A DNA stretch of 64,000 nt. It comes from Paraburkholderia ribeironis (GTDB lineage: Bacteria > Pseudomonadota > Gammaproteobacteria > Burkholderiales > Burkholderiaceae). The stretch is from contig NZ_CYGX02000038.1 in NCBI RefSeq assembly GCF_900019265.1, positions 1 through 64,000 of the forward strand, written 5' to 3'. Below, one piece after another: positions 53,673 to 64,000 of the stretch (position 1 is the first letter of the stretch; each line of letters begins with the position of its first letter). Position numbers and translations under genes: made by a program. The notes beneath the pieces are model-generated. The model did not search any database and was not told the origin of the DNA. It saw nothing but the letters and a program-made list of their open reading frames with translations.

Positions 53673-54728
53673 ATGAATCAACCGAAATCCGCCCCTGACG
53701 CCCAAGGTTTGTCGTATCGCGACGCCGGCGTGGACATCGATGCGGGCGACGCCCTTGTCGACGCGATCAAGCCCTTTGCCAAAAAGACGCTGCGCGACGG
53801 CGTGCTGGGCGGCATCGGCGGATTCGGCGCGCTGTTCGAGGTGCCGAAGCGATACCGCGAGCCGGTGCTCGTGTCCGGTACCGACGGCGTCGGCACCAAG
53901 CTGCGTCTCGCTTTTCAGCTGAACAAGCACGACACCGTCGGCCAGGATCTGGTGGCGATGAGCGTGAACGACATTCTCGTGCAGGGCGCCGAGCCGCTGT
54001 TCTTCCTCGACTACTTCGCGTGCGGCAAGCTGGACGTCGACACGGCGGCCACCGTCGTCAAGGGCATTGCGCATGGCTGCGAACTGGCGGGTTGCGCGCT
54101 GATCGGCGGGGAAACCGCCGAAATGCCGGGCATGTATCCGGACGGCGAGTACGATCTGGCCGGTTTTGCGGTCGGCGCGGTGGAAAAGAGCAAGATCATC
54201 GACGGCAGCACGATCGCTGCGGGCGACGTGGTGCTGGGTCTGGCGTCGAGCGGCATTCATTCGAACGGTTTTTCGCTGGTGCGCAAGATCATCGAGCGCG
54301 CGCAGCCCGATCTGAATGCGGACTTCGACGGCCGAACGCTCGCCGACGCGTTGATGGCGCCGACGCATATCTACGTGAAGCCGTTGCTGTCGCTGATGGA
54401 GCAGGCCGCCGTCAAGGGCATGGCGCACATCACCGGCGGCGGCCTCGTCGAGAACATTCCGCGCGTGTTGCGTGAAGGTCTGACGGCCGAGCTGGATCAT
54501 CGCGCGTGGCCGCTGCCGCCGCTGTTCTCGTGGCTGCAAAAGCACGGTGGCGTCGCGGATGCGGAAATGCATCGTGTGTTCAACTGCGGGATCGGCATGG
54601 CGGTAATCGTGTCCGCAGCCGATGCCGACGTGGCGACCGGTCTGCTGTCGGCGGCCGGCGAACAGGTCTGGAAGATCGGCGTGATTCGCGAAAGCGCGGC
54701 CGGTGAGGCCCAGACGGTCGTGATCTAA
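53673..54728 (+). CDS. purM: Phosphoribosylformylglycinamidine cyclo-ligase
   Basis: PurM (AIR synthetase) closes the imidazole ring in purine synthesis using ATP. The 351-aa protein has SYRDAGVDIDAGDALV, the SGTDGVGTKLRLAF glycine-rich motif, GQDLVAMSVNDILVQGAEPLFFLDY, GGETAEMPGMY and HITGGGLVENIPRVL, all family signatures. It is divergent from the permease gene and convergent with miaA. Confidence 0.97.
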   Translation: MNQPKSAPDAQGLSYRDAGVDIDAGDALVDAIKPFAKKTLRDGVLGGIGGFGALFEVPKRYREPVLVSGTDGVGTKLRLAFQLNKHDTVGQDLVAMSVNDILVQGAEPLFFLDYFACGKLDVDTAATVVKGIAHGCELAGCALIGGETAEMPGMYPDGEYDLAGFAVGAVEKSKIIDGSTIAAGDVVLGLASSGIHSNGFSLVRKIIERAQPDLNADFDGRTLADALMAPTHIYVKPLLSLMEQAAVKGMAHITGGGLVENIPRVLREGLTAELDHRAWPLPPLFSWLQKHGGVADAEMHRVFNCGIGMAVIVSAADADVATGLLSAAGEQVWKIGVIRESAAGEAQTVVI

Positions 54729-54822
54729 CTGCGACTGACCCGTGCGGCGTGCCGATGGCAAACGCCGCGCGGGCTCGATCCCTCAGCTTCATTGCAACGC
54801 TTCACCTCGACGCGGCACATCT

Positions 54823-55782
54823 TCAAATCAACGCTTCGACCTGATCAAGCACCCGCGCGCTCGCGTGCGGATCGCAGCAGTCCACCACCACCCGCTCCGT
54901 CATGCTGCGCAGCCACGTGAGCTGCCGCTTGCACAACTGTCGCGTCGCAAAGATGCCCTTGTCGCGCATGGTCGGATAGTCGACCGCGCCATCCAGATAT
55001 TCCCAGACTTGCCGATAGCCGACACAACGCATCGACGGCATCTCTGGCGATAGATCGCCACGTTCGCGCAGCTTCACCACTTCATCGACGAAACCGCTGG
55101 CCAGCATCGCATCGAACCGCTGCTCGATGCGCGCATGCAGCACGCCGCGATCGGAAGGCTCGAGCGCGATCGGCACGAAGCGCCAGGCCGCGGCGGCGGC
55201 GTCCTGCCGCGTGGGGGCGGCCAGCAACGCCGACATCGCTTGTCCGGTCAGCATGAAAACTTCGAGCGCGCGCTGAATCCGCTGCGAGTCGTTCGGCGCG
55301 AGGCGCGCGGCCGTCACCGGATCGACCGCGGCAAGCCGCGCATGCATGGCCGGCCAGCCCTCGCGTGCGGCGTCGGCATCGAGCGAGGCGCGCAGGTTCG
55401 CGTCGGCGGCAGGCAGATCGTTGAGCCCTTGCGTGAGCGCCTTGTAGTACAGCATGGTGCCGCCGACCAGCAGCGGCAGCCGACCGCGGGCGTGGATCTC
55501 CCCGATGAGCCGCAACGTGTCGGCGCGAAATTGCGCGGCCGAATAAGCGTCGGCCGGATCGACGATATCGATCAGATGATGCGGCGCGACCGCCCGCTCT
55601 GCGGCTGTCGGCTTCGCGGTGCCGATATCCATCTCGCGATACACCAGCGCTGAATCGACACTGATGATCTCCACCGGCCGCGTTGCGGCGAGTGCGAGCG
55701 CGGCGGCCGTCTTGCCGGATGCGGTCGGGCCGAGCAGGCAGGGGATCGGCGTGGGGGAAGGGTGCGACGGGTGGGACCTCAT
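54823..55782 (-). CDS. miaA: tRNA dimethylallyltransferase
   Basis: MiaA prenylates A37 of tRNAs reading UNN codons. From ATG 55782 the protein is 319 aa: P-loop LLGPTASGKTAAAL, DSALVYREMDIGTAKPT, the LVGGTMLYYKAL loop and the NDSQRIQRALEV segment. A TTG two codons upstream is an alternative. It follows mutL by about 40 bp on the same strand; mutL-miaA is a well-known pairing. Confidence 0.96.
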   Translation of the reverse strand: MRSHPSHPSPTPIPCLLGPTASGKTAAALALAATRPVEIISVDSALVYREMDIGTAKPTAAERAVAPHHLIDIVDPADAYSAAQFRADTLRLIGEIHARGRLPLLVGGTMLYYKALTQGLNDLPAADANLRASLDADAAREGWPAMHARLAAVDPVTAARLAPNDSQRIQRALEVFMLTGQAMSALLAAPTRQDAAAAAWRFVPIALEPSDRGVLHARIEQRFDAMLASGFVDEVVKLRERGDLSPEMPSMRCVGYRQVWEYLDGAVDYPTMRDKGIFATRQLCKRQLTWLRSMTERVVVDCCDPHASARVLDQVEALI

Positions 55783-55825
55783 CGGCAAACCGGTACGCGT
55801 CGAAGCGAGGTCATCGAGCGCACCG

Positions 55826-57892
<2,067 letters not shown>

Positions 57893-58082
57893 GGCGAAAT
57901 TATAGCGATTCGGCGCGCTGGTCCACGCACGCGCCAAACGGCAGCAGATTTTCGATGTCGTGCGGGCACTTTCTGTATCATGACGCGGTCAATTTCCGGC
58001 GGCGGGCGCTCGCCGCGATCGTTCGCAGGCCCGCACACGGCCGCTTCCGCCACGCTCACATTTGCTCAACAGAGGATGCTCC

Positions 58083-58754
58083 TTGGACACGTTGCTACAT
58101 TTCGCCAACCTTGTCTTGCACATCGACAAGTTCCTCGGAGACTTTATTCACGTGTACGGCGCCTGGGTTTATGCGGTGCTGTTTCTGATCGTGTTCAGTG
58201 AAACCGGGCTGGTTATTCTGCCGTTTCTGCCGGGCGATTCGCTGCTGTTTATCGGCGGCGCTTTCTGCGCGACCGGCCAGTTGCACCTCGGTGCGCTGAT
58301 CGTGTTGCTGCTGATCGCGGCCATCAGCGGCAACACGCTCAACTATCTGATCGGGCGAGCGATCGGGCCGAGAGTGTTCAATTCGCACATCCCTGTGCTC
58401 GAACGCTTTCTCGACCGCCGCGCGCTGCAGAAGACCCATGACTTTTATGAAAGGCACGGCGGCAAGACGATCGTGCTGGCGCGTTTCATTCCGGTGGTGC
58501 GAACCTTCGCGCCGTTCGTGGCAGGCGCATCGGCGATGACCTTCAGGCGGTTTCAGTTCTTCAACTTTATCGGTGCGCTGCTGTGGGTGTTGTTGCTCGT
58601 GCTGCTCGGCTACTTCTTCGGCAACATTCCGTTCATTCGTCAGTATCTGAACGTGATCGTGCTGGTCGGGATTGGTGCAGCGATCGTGCCGATTCTGTTC
58701 GGCGCGCTATGGAAGATGGTGCGTAAGCACGGGGCCAACGCAGGCAGTCGTTGA
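58083..58754 (+). CDS. DedA-family membrane protein
   Basis: DedA (SNARE-associated/VTT) proteins include undecaprenyl-phosphate or phospholipid flippases. The 223-aa product has FSETGLVILPFLPGDSLLFIGGAF, GNTLNYLIGRAIG and the basic FIPVVRTFAPFVAGAS motif, with several membrane helices. I chose a TTG start at 58083 (DTLLHFANLVLHIDKFLG after the initiator) with AGAGGA seven bases upstream; the ORF runs on from 58062. The homologue's substrate is not determinable here. A tandem repeat and terminator follow. Confidence 0.9.
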   Translation: MDTLLHFANLVLHIDKFLGDFIHVYGAWVYAVLFLIVFSETGLVILPFLPGDSLLFIGGAFCATGQLHLGALIVLLLIAAISGNTLNYLIGRAIGPRVFNSHIPVLERFLDRRALQKTHDFYERHGGKTIVLARFIPVVRTFAPFVAGASAMTFRRFQFFNFIGALLWVLLLVLLGYFFGNIPFIRQYLNVIVLVGIGAAIVPILFGALWKMVRKHGANAGSR

Positions 58755-58768
58755 TACGGTAGCGCAAC

Positions 58769-58816
58769 TGGACACGCAGTTGGACACGCAGTTGGACACG
58801 CAGTTGGGCACGCAGT
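58769..58816. repeat. Four copies of a 12-bp TGGACACGCAGT repeat
   Basis: Units at 58769, 58781 and 58793 are identical; the fourth (58805) differs at one base. The array lies between the dedA stop and its terminator. Confidence 0.93.
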
Positions 58817-58827
58817 CACATGGACAG

Positions 58828-58856
58828 AAGGCGTCGCAAATCTCGCGACGCCTTTT
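58828..58856 (+). terminator. Intrinsic terminator of dedA
   Basis: A 10-bp perfect stem (58828-58837 with 58845-58854) with a 7-nt loop ends in TTTT (58853-58856). Confidence 0.85.
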
Positions 58857-58924
58857 CTATTCGTGATGCTGAATCACCGCAGCAGCGCGAACTTTCCCTC
58901 GATCGGGAGCGATCTGAATCGGGC

Positions 58925-59737
58925 CTATTGGACCGCTCGCGGTGCCAGCGGTGTTTCCGGCGTCGGATAGCCGGCGTCCTTGAACGCCTGGACGATCGCC
59001 CGATTGGTGTCGAAATAGACCTGCCAGTAATGTTCATTGGGCGTGTACGGCCGCACGCACAGCAGGGGGCCTTCCGGCGTGAAGCTCAACACTTCGATGT
59101 CGGGCGCGGGGCTCTGGGCCACGTTGGGAATCCGCGTGATGGCCGCCTTCAATCGGTTGATCGCATCGGCCGGGTCGACGCCGTTGGCGATTTTCGCGGT
59201 CAGCTCGACGCGCCGCACCGGCAACACGCTGTAGTTCGCGATCGTGTCGGAGAAAATCTTGTTGTTGCCGACAATGGTCGTCACGTTGTCCGGCGTCACG
59301 ATGGTGGTGCCGAACAGACCCAGCTCCGTGACCGTGCCGGTGATGCCTCCCGCGGTGACGAAGTCGCCGACCCTGAATGGCCGCAGCACCTGCATGAAGA
59401 CGCCGGCTGCGAAGTGAGCCAGCAGGCCGCCCCAGGCTGTACCGATCGCGAGGCCGAGGCCGGCGAGCAATGCGGCGAACGAAGTCGTCTGGACGCCGAA
59501 CACCTCCAGAATCGCGAGGATCAGCAGCAGGTTCAGCAGCCCGCTCAAGATCGAGCCGAGATAATGAGCGAGCGTGGGATCGACCCGGCCGCTGCGCGCG
59601 AGCACCTTGCGCACCAAGCCTGCGATCAGCCCGATGATCCAGCGGCCGACGATCCACAGGACGATCGCTCCGACGACCTTGGTGCCGAGGTCGATGCCTC
59701 GGGTCATGACGAACACGCGTACGGTATCGAGATTCAA
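58925..59737 (-). CDS. MscS-type mechanosensitive channel
   Basis: A small-conductance mechanosensitive channel of 270 aa. Helices near residues 18-40 and 62-84 precede the pore helix GLGLAIGTAWGGLLAHFAAG and the linker VLRPFRVGDFVTAGGITGTV, then a beta domain and C-terminal region (YWQVYFDTNRAIVQAFKDAGY). These match the E. coli MscS core. The start is probably TTG 59737 with GAGG upstream; ATG 59707 is the alternative. It protects against hypo-osmotic shock. Confidence 0.93.
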   Translation of the reverse strand: MNLDTVRVFVMTRGIDLGTKVVGAIVLWIVGRWIIGLIAGLVRKVLARSGRVDPTLAHYLGSILSGLLNLLLILAILEVFGVQTTSFAALLAGLGLAIGTAWGGLLAHFAAGVFMQVLRPFRVGDFVTAGGITGTVTELGLFGTTIVTPDNVTTIVGNNKIFSDTIANYSVLPVRRVELTAKIANGVDPADAINRLKAAITRIPNVAQSPAPDIEVLSFTPEGPLLCVRPYTPNEHYWQVYFDTNRAIVQAFKDAGYPTPETPLAPRAVQ

Positions 59738-60047
59738 GATGTGCCTCGTTGGATAAGTTGCCTTCGACTGATTGAACGACAGTGGTGCAATACAGCGGCA
59801 AATGGGCAGCGACGGACGCAGCTCGTATCACGCATTCTTCGGAAGTTATAGGAGACGGCGTACGCATCCGCAAGGACCGTTCCAGTGCGATGCACGGGCG
59901 CACTGGCGGCACAGACGGCGTTTTGGTAACCGCCTTGAAGGCGTTGGCGCTTGCGGTGCTCCGGAGTACGTGTTCGGTTCGGCCGTGCATTGGTTCGGGT
60001 CGCGTGGCGGCCGATGGCCGGACCCGACTCATGCCGATGCGCATTGG
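59738..60047. other. Intergenic region upstream of the mechanosensitive channel
   Basis: The roughly 310 bp between the channel gene and the small membrane-protein gene (both minus) show no supported gene. An 89-codon plus-strand frame (59782-60051) lacks a ribosome-binding site and recognisable features. Confidence 0.5.
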
Positions 60048-60422
60048 CTAGATGCGCAGATGCGATTCCGAATACGGCGAGGTGTGAATGACGACAGTCT
60101 CGTCAGCGCTGGCTTTCGCCGGGCGCTTGCGGTGCGCAACATAGTGCCACGCGAAAGCGGCGACGATAGCGAGCACATAGGCGCCGGCACGTTGCAAGAA
60201 TGCGGCGGGCGCGCTGAACTGGCTGTAGCGGTTGCGCGCATCGGCGAACACGAGGAAGGTCAGCGCGGCATCGAGAGCGAGCGCGCTCAATGCCAGCGCG
60301 GTGAAAACAGGCAAGCCATTGAGTGCGGGACCGGAACTGAACCGGTTGTGCAGACCACATGCGATCAAAACGATCACGAATAAAGCAAAGTTCGAGACGA
60401 GATCGAACAGAAAATTGGCCAT
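60048..60422 (-). CDS. Small three-helix membrane protein, unknown function
   Basis: The 124-aa product has three hydrophobic segments: about residues 10-24 (FALFVIVLIACGL), 38-60 (LPVFTALALSALALDAALTF) and 76-93 (RAGAYVLAIVAAFAWHYVA), followed by a polar C-terminal tail. I do not recognise a family. It starts at ATG 60422 without a strong ribosome-binding site. It is on the same strand as the channel gene but 310 bp away. Codon usage is like the rest of the chromosome, which supports it being real. Confidence 0.65.
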   Translation of the reverse strand: MANFLFDLVSNFALFVIVLIACGLHNRFSSGPALNGLPVFTALALSALALDAALTFLVFADARNRYSQFSAPAAFLQRAGAYVLAIVAAFAWHYVAHRKRPAKASADETVVIHTSPYSESHLRI

Positions 60423-60723
60423 ATCGGTTCAATGAGAACGTGGAGCGCCGCCCGTTGCAGCAGCGTCTGCTGACGCAAGGTCCGCCGTGTCTGGCTGGAT
60501 CGGCGGCGATCATCGCATAACTTTTTGTCTCGATAAATGACCTGGCTCAGAGTCAATCGAAGGTCCGTCTATGTGACCGACGTGGGCGTGGTAAAGGCGT
60601 AATTTTTTTGTGCGAAACGTTGACTGGTACTGTAGGAATGTGTCGATCTGATTGTGAGGAATGCAGATGGATGTTTGCATTTGGTCGCGCTATTGACCCT
60701 TCGACGGGTGCGCGGCGAACGCA
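60423..60723. other. Left edge of the low-coding region
   Basis: About 300 bp with no supported gene. Base composition becomes noticeably more AT-rich from about 60520, with a T-run at 60603-60609. Confidence 0.5.
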
Positions 60724-60843
60724 ATGCGTGCTCGCGTAGGTCAATCAGGTTGGGTGGTTTTCGAGCCGGCGCGGGCGCGCATCACCGGGACGCTGCGGTT
60801 CCCGCCACATGCGGACGATGCCGAGGTTCTCCGCCTCGACTAG
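60724..60843 (+). pseudogene. Gene-tail-like remnant (39 codons)
   Basis: A plus-strand frame from ATG 60724 to TAG 60841-60843 reads like the C-terminus of a real protein (FEPARARITGTLRFPPHADD and a few more residues) rather than random sequence. It has no ribosome-binding site and its stop overlaps that of the convergent methyltransferase at CTAG. I read it as the 3' end of a gene that was truncated, but cannot name the family. Confidence 0.3.
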
Positions 60844-61577
60844 TGTTTTGTGACAAAGTAGATGTAGCTGATAAACGCCTTCCCGGCAGTATCATACCGA
60901 TCTATTTTCAAAGGCGACATTTCTTCCTTGCGGAGAGTGTCCAATACATCATTCTTCGCGAACGTATGCATCTCCATGACGCGCGCTTTCCCATACTTCA
61001 TGGTTCTTCCGATGTTTAGAACGCGATTGCCCAATAAGAAATGGAGAGCCCCTTTAATGGTCATCAAATTCTGGCGCGCAGGTGTTTGGAAGATCAGGAT
61101 TCCTCCTGGACGTAGAACGCGGCAAAATTCCTTGATCAATGATTGCTGGGTTTTTCTAGGTGAATGCTGAAGAACGATATTGCTGTAAATGAAATCGACA
61201 CTTTTATCTACAACGCCCGGCAGGTCGGTGCCGTTGTTGCGCAAGAACTGGATGTTGTCGAAGCCGGCGTTGGCAGACCTGGCTTCGGTCAGCATGGCAT
61301 CTGAAATATCGATACCCAGGACGCGCTGAAACCGTGTCGAAAGCGCTCGGCTTAACCGGCCGACACCGCATCCATAATCGAGCGCAAGCCCAAATTGCAG
61401 ATCAACGCCAAGAGACGAAGCTTTGGTCAGAATGTCTTCGATCTCATTTGCTCCGGTCTGGAAAAATTCCTTCTTGTCCCATCCGCCATGCTGCTTCCCG
61501 GGGTCCGAGAGAACGGCCCAGTAAGGATCGTCAGTCCCAAGCGCTTCCCATTGCTGTTGAATTCGATTTTTCATCAT
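60840..61577 (-). CDS. Class I SAM-dependent methyltransferase
   Basis: The 245-aa protein (start at the ATG pair 61577/61574) has motif I LALDYGCGVGRLSRALSTRF, an acidic residue after the second strand (VLGIDISDAMLTEAR), motif IV-like DFIYSNIVLQHSPRK and post-motif RVLRPGGILIFQTPA. The target is unknown; small-molecule or sugar methylation is plausible given a glycoside hydrolase and a glycosyltransferase remnant nearby. GC content is visibly lower than in the rest of the window, consistent with acquisition by transfer. A longer open frame to 61871 adds about 98 residues of low plausibility. Confidence 0.85.
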   Translation of the reverse strand: MMKNRIQQQWEALGTDDPYWAVLSDPGKQHGGWDKKEFFQTGANEIEDILTKASSLGVDLQFGLALDYGCGVGRLSRALSTRFQRVLGIDISDAMLTEARSANAGFDNIQFLRNNGTDLPGVVDKSVDFIYSNIVLQHSPRKTQQSLIKEFCRVLRPGGILIFQTPARQNLMTIKGALHFLLGNRVLNIGRTMKYGKARVMEMHTFAKNDVLDTLRKEEMSPLKIDRYDTAGKAFISYIYFVTKH

Positions 61578-62235
61578 TTCAATTTCCGAGTGATTGCGTT
61601 CGGTCTGAGACGTTGACGCACGGTTGCATGAACGGCCGTCCGTAGGACGCTTGCCTGTCGTGGCGGACTCGGCTATCTGGGTGACAGACATCGCCTCGCT
61701 ATATTTTTTCTGATGGACGAGCCAATTGATAATTGTTATCGGAACTGGTGATGACGCTTGCATCGCACATTCAAGCTCGTGCGTATCGTGGCGCGGTTGG
61801 AGCAAGCTTGCTGTCAGATGAATGGGGTGACAGACATTGACGCTGATTATCCGCATTGCAACGTTACTCAACGCGATTCAGCATAGTGCACCGATCGGTC
61901 TGAAGAGAGCGTTGGCTGGTTATTCCGGGTATATGGCGGAATTTTCTGGTGGAAGAGATTGTCCGCTAAGAGGCTCGAGAGTCCTTGCTCGCAAGAGCAG
62001 GCCATCCAAATCTTTTCTGCGACAACAACCATCAGACTTCGGTGCGGCGCACGTTGTAACGGCCTCCGCGGAATCGGCCAATTGCACCCGAATTTCGGCC
62101 TCTGATCCTCAGCGACGTCTGCTGCGATTATGCTTCAGTGCTTCAGTGCCGCCCGGTGGGAGGCGGCATCCTGCACTGGCCCTTCAGGCTAAACGGACTG
62201 CATGCGCGTCGCGCGGCAGAATGCGGTTTATCTGA
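61578..62235. other. Non-coding stretch with a 13-bp direct repeat
   Basis: About 650 bp with no convincing gene. GGGTGACAGACAT occurs at 61679-61691 and 61825-61837; beside the second copy CTGTCA (61811-61816) and TGACAG (61828-61833) form an inverted repeat. These could be regulator-binding sites for the flanking genes. A plus-strand 132-codon frame (61837-62235) shows no protein-like features. Confidence 0.5.
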
Positions 62236-62466
62236 ATCGCGGACACGGTTGGGCTTGACGCTCCGCTGAAGCCCGCGACGGCGGTTCTTGTGGTGCAAGG
62301 CGAGTTGCACAAGCATATTGCGCTTCCTCTCGCAGCAAGTGAATTGATATTGGCGAACCATTGCAATACCGATCGTCTCATCAAAGACGGGCAGATCGTT
62401 ATTGTTCATGAAGTGAACATCTACGATGTGCCGCATGGTCTTCCGAAAAAGTTCTGCTCTGTCTGA
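62236..62466 (+). pseudogene. Remnant of a GT4-type glycosyltransferase
   Basis: A 76-codon plus-strand segment between two stops reads as a protein fragment: ALPLAASELILANHCNTDRL, then IKDGQIVIVHEVNIYDVPHG, ending KKFCSV. The pattern (a Cys-Asn-Thr turn, a strand, then hydrophobic-x-H-[DE] and DxPxG) resembles the N-domain of GT4 glycosyltransferases, where a VTIHDxxxFDxPE-type sequence is typical. There is no start codon with a ribosome-binding site and no C-terminal domain, so I treat it as a degraded fragment. Confidence 0.4.
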
Positions 62467-62483
62467 TCTGCTATTCAACACTT

Positions 62484-64000
62484 ATGAAGATGCGGCCGAT
62501 GGTTTCGACACTTTTCGCGTTTCCAGAAGAAAGAATTGATCATCACCTGGACGTGGACGAATCGCGCGTGCCTGTCATGATGCCCGGCTCCGAACCTCTC
62601 GAACCGAACCCCACGTTACGACCGTCGACCGGTTTTCCGATGTTCACGGCCCGGCGGAACCATCGCATCAAGTGCGACGCGCACAGGCGGCGCATTTTGC
62701 GGATGCTTGCCGCGCTGACGGGGGCAGCGTTGCAGCCTGCGCTGGCGACTCCGTCGGGATCCGGTTCGAGTGCCACGGGTGGCCGCAGGATCACAGAAAT
62801 GATCGGTGCCAATGGGTGGGCCGCATCGGCCACCGACATAGCCATATGGCGTGAAATGGGCATCAGTTGGGGACGCGAAGCCGTAGGACCTGGGCAGCCC
62901 AATTCGCCCAATGACCCCATGCGTGTCGACAAAACCGGTGGGGCCGGCGCGGATCTGCCATCCATTCTGATCCGCAACAACAGGAATGGGATCCAGTCGT
63001 TGCTGCTGCTTGCGTATACCGCCAAATGGAATGCAATGGTGCCCGGTGATACCAAGTCAGCGCCGGTGGACGTCGACGCATGGACGCGATATGTGGACGC
63101 AGTGGTTCGCACATATTCCGCGCCGCCGTTTAACGTCCGGCACTTTCAGGTGTGGAACGAGGCGGCGGGCGCGCTATCTGGCGGTTTGCCGCAGTCGACG
63201 TTCTGGCACGGGCCAAGTTTGAACGCTGATGGGAAGGGCTTAGGACTGTACGAGCGCGCGATGCAAGACTACGTAGAGCGAATTCATATACCGGCCGCCC
63301 GCGCCATCCGCAAGCACCACGCTTACGTCGTCTATGGCGGCTGGCCGGACCAGGGTGGCGTCGATAACTACATCAAATGGCTCGAGTACAGAAGCCCTGT
63401 GTTCAATGAAAGGATGCTCGACTGGGTGGACTACATTGATATTCACTACATGTCTGTCAAGGATCTCGATCCGCTGTACGAGAAATACGTGAAGCAGGGG
63501 CCCGCTCGCGGTGTATGGCAAACCGAGATCGGCTTCACGTATATGGAGGATCCGCACTATCTGCCGCGTTACTTCTTTGACTTCGCGGTGTGGGCGCTCA
63601 AGCGCGATTGGAACGATCCCGATAAGTTCGTGTCGATGATCTATCACTGGGACGGCTATCAGCCGTTCATTCTGACTCATCCTGGTCCACCTAAACGGAC
63701 TTTCAACCCCTCCGGACGAAGTCTGATCGTGCTTCGAAAAACAGTGGGCGGTCCGCTTTCGAACTTCACGACGCCACTCCAGTTTGGCAATGACGCGGCC
63801 GGAAGTGCGCTTCGGTCCGGTAACGACATCGTGATTCAGGTGACCGCTGCTCCCGGCTGGAGAACAGTGGCGGCGGCAGGCATCAGGCCGCCGGCGTCTG
63901 GCCGGACGGATGTGCAGTTCATCGACGCGGTGACAGGAGCGCTGAGTGCGCGCGAGGATGTGGTGCTGACATGGGACGGCGACAATATGAAGATTCGCTT
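62484..64000 (+). CDS. Glycoside hydrolase (clan GH-A-like), truncated by the window end
   Basis: An uninterrupted plus-strand frame runs from ATG 62484 to the window end (505 codons or more). Residues about 70-90 form a twin-arginine-type signal (HRRRILRMLAALTGAALQPA), so export is likely; the frame may really start at ATG 62640, giving a more compact signal. Then a TIM-barrel glycosidase: FQVWNEAAG with the Asn-Glu acid/base pair (E226), and WQTEIGFTY with the probable nucleophile E348, as in clan GH-A enzymes (GH5/GH39-like). A C-terminal beta-rich part begins near residue 410. Family and substrate are undetermined. Confidence 0.82.
   Translation, partial: MKMRPMVSTLFAFPEERIDHHLDVDESRVPVMMPGSEPLEPNPTLRPSTGFPMFTARRNHRIKCDAHRRRILRMLAALTGAALQPALATPSGSGSSATGGRRITEMIGANGWAASATDIAIWREMGISWGREAVGPGQPNSPNDPMRVDKTGGAGADLPSILIRNNRNGIQSLLLLAYTAKWNAMVPGDTKSAPVDVDAWTRYVDAVVRTYSAPPFNVRHFQVWNEAAGALSGGLPQSTFWHGPSLNADGKGLGLYERAMQDYVERIHIPAARAIRKHHAYVVYGGWPDQGGVDNYIKWLEYRSPVFNERMLDWVDYIDIHYMSVKDLDPLYEKYVKQGPARGVWQTEIGFTYMEDPHYLPRYFFDFAVWALKRDWNDPDKFVSMIYHWDGYQPFILTHPGPPKRTFNPSGRSLIVLRKTVGGPLSNFTTPLQFGNDAAGSALRSGNDIVIQVTAAPGWRTVAAAGIRPPASGRTDVQFIDAVTGALSAREDVVLTWDGDNMKIR

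Noticed and set aside
61837..62235. 132-codon plus-strand ORF in the island
   Set aside because: Protein-like periodicity and motifs are absent, and it lies across the inverted repeat; only the following 62236-62466 fragment looks protein-like.
62143..62481. 112-codon minus-strand ORF in the island
   Set aside because: It is antisense to the glycosyltransferase-like fragment and is Arg/Ser-rich without features.

Overview
The window is a GC-rich, densely coded chromosomal segment of a Burkholderiaceae bacterium, most likely Paraburkholderia or Burkholderia. The basis is the gene order (secF-secD-yajC-tgt-queA, recG-oxyR-katA, hrcA-hemH-hslR-grpE-dnaK-dnaJ, pcnB-folK-dgk-panB) and the family resemblance of the proteins; no similarity search was possible. 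About 50 protein genes are supported. I found no rRNA, tRNA, CRISPR array or intact insertion sequence.

Layout. 0.1-6.2 kb, minus strand: protein export (yajC, secD, secF) and queuosine tRNA modification (queA, tgt). 6.3-12.7 kb, plus strand: recG, then a peroxide-defence block of oxyR, catalase katA and dps, with two unlisted-size small ORFs (46 and 53 aa) between them. 12.9-21.9 kb: ubiA (+); proC, the PLP-homeostasis gene yggS, glycolate oxidase glcF/glcE/glcD and a further FAD-linked D-2-hydroxyacid dehydrogenase (all minus); a cob(I)alamin adenosyltransferase (+). 22.0-26.8 kb, minus: a HigB/HigA-like toxin-antitoxin pair with its own operator-overlapped promoter, aroG, tldD and a nitrilase-superfamily amidase. 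26.9-37 kb: the giant AsmA-like yhdP (-), glnE (+), recN and nadK (-). 37.4-47.2 kb, plus: the heat-shock block hrcA, hemH, hslR, grpE, an atypical CFNC thioredoxin, dnaK, dnaJ and a pabB-pabC fusion; a near-consensus sigma-32 promoter precedes grpE. 47.2-53.6 kb, minus: an overlapping operon of an AI-2E/PerM-type permease, hda, a HAD hydrolase, pcnB, folK, dgk (deoxynucleoside kinase) and panB. 53.7-60.4 kb: purM (+), mutL-miaA (-), dedA (+), an MscS-type channel (-) and a small three-helix membrane protein (-).

The last 3.5 kb (60.4-64 kb) looks different: sparse coding, lower GC, a SAM-dependent methyltransferase, two gene-tail-like remnants (one resembling a GT4 glycosyltransferase) and a clan GH-A-type glycoside hydrolase with a Tat-like signal that runs off the window end. 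This looks like the edge of an accessory polysaccharide-related island.

A recurring feature is short tandem repeats (10-18 bp units) in gene-flanking spacers and, once, inside the recG coding region.
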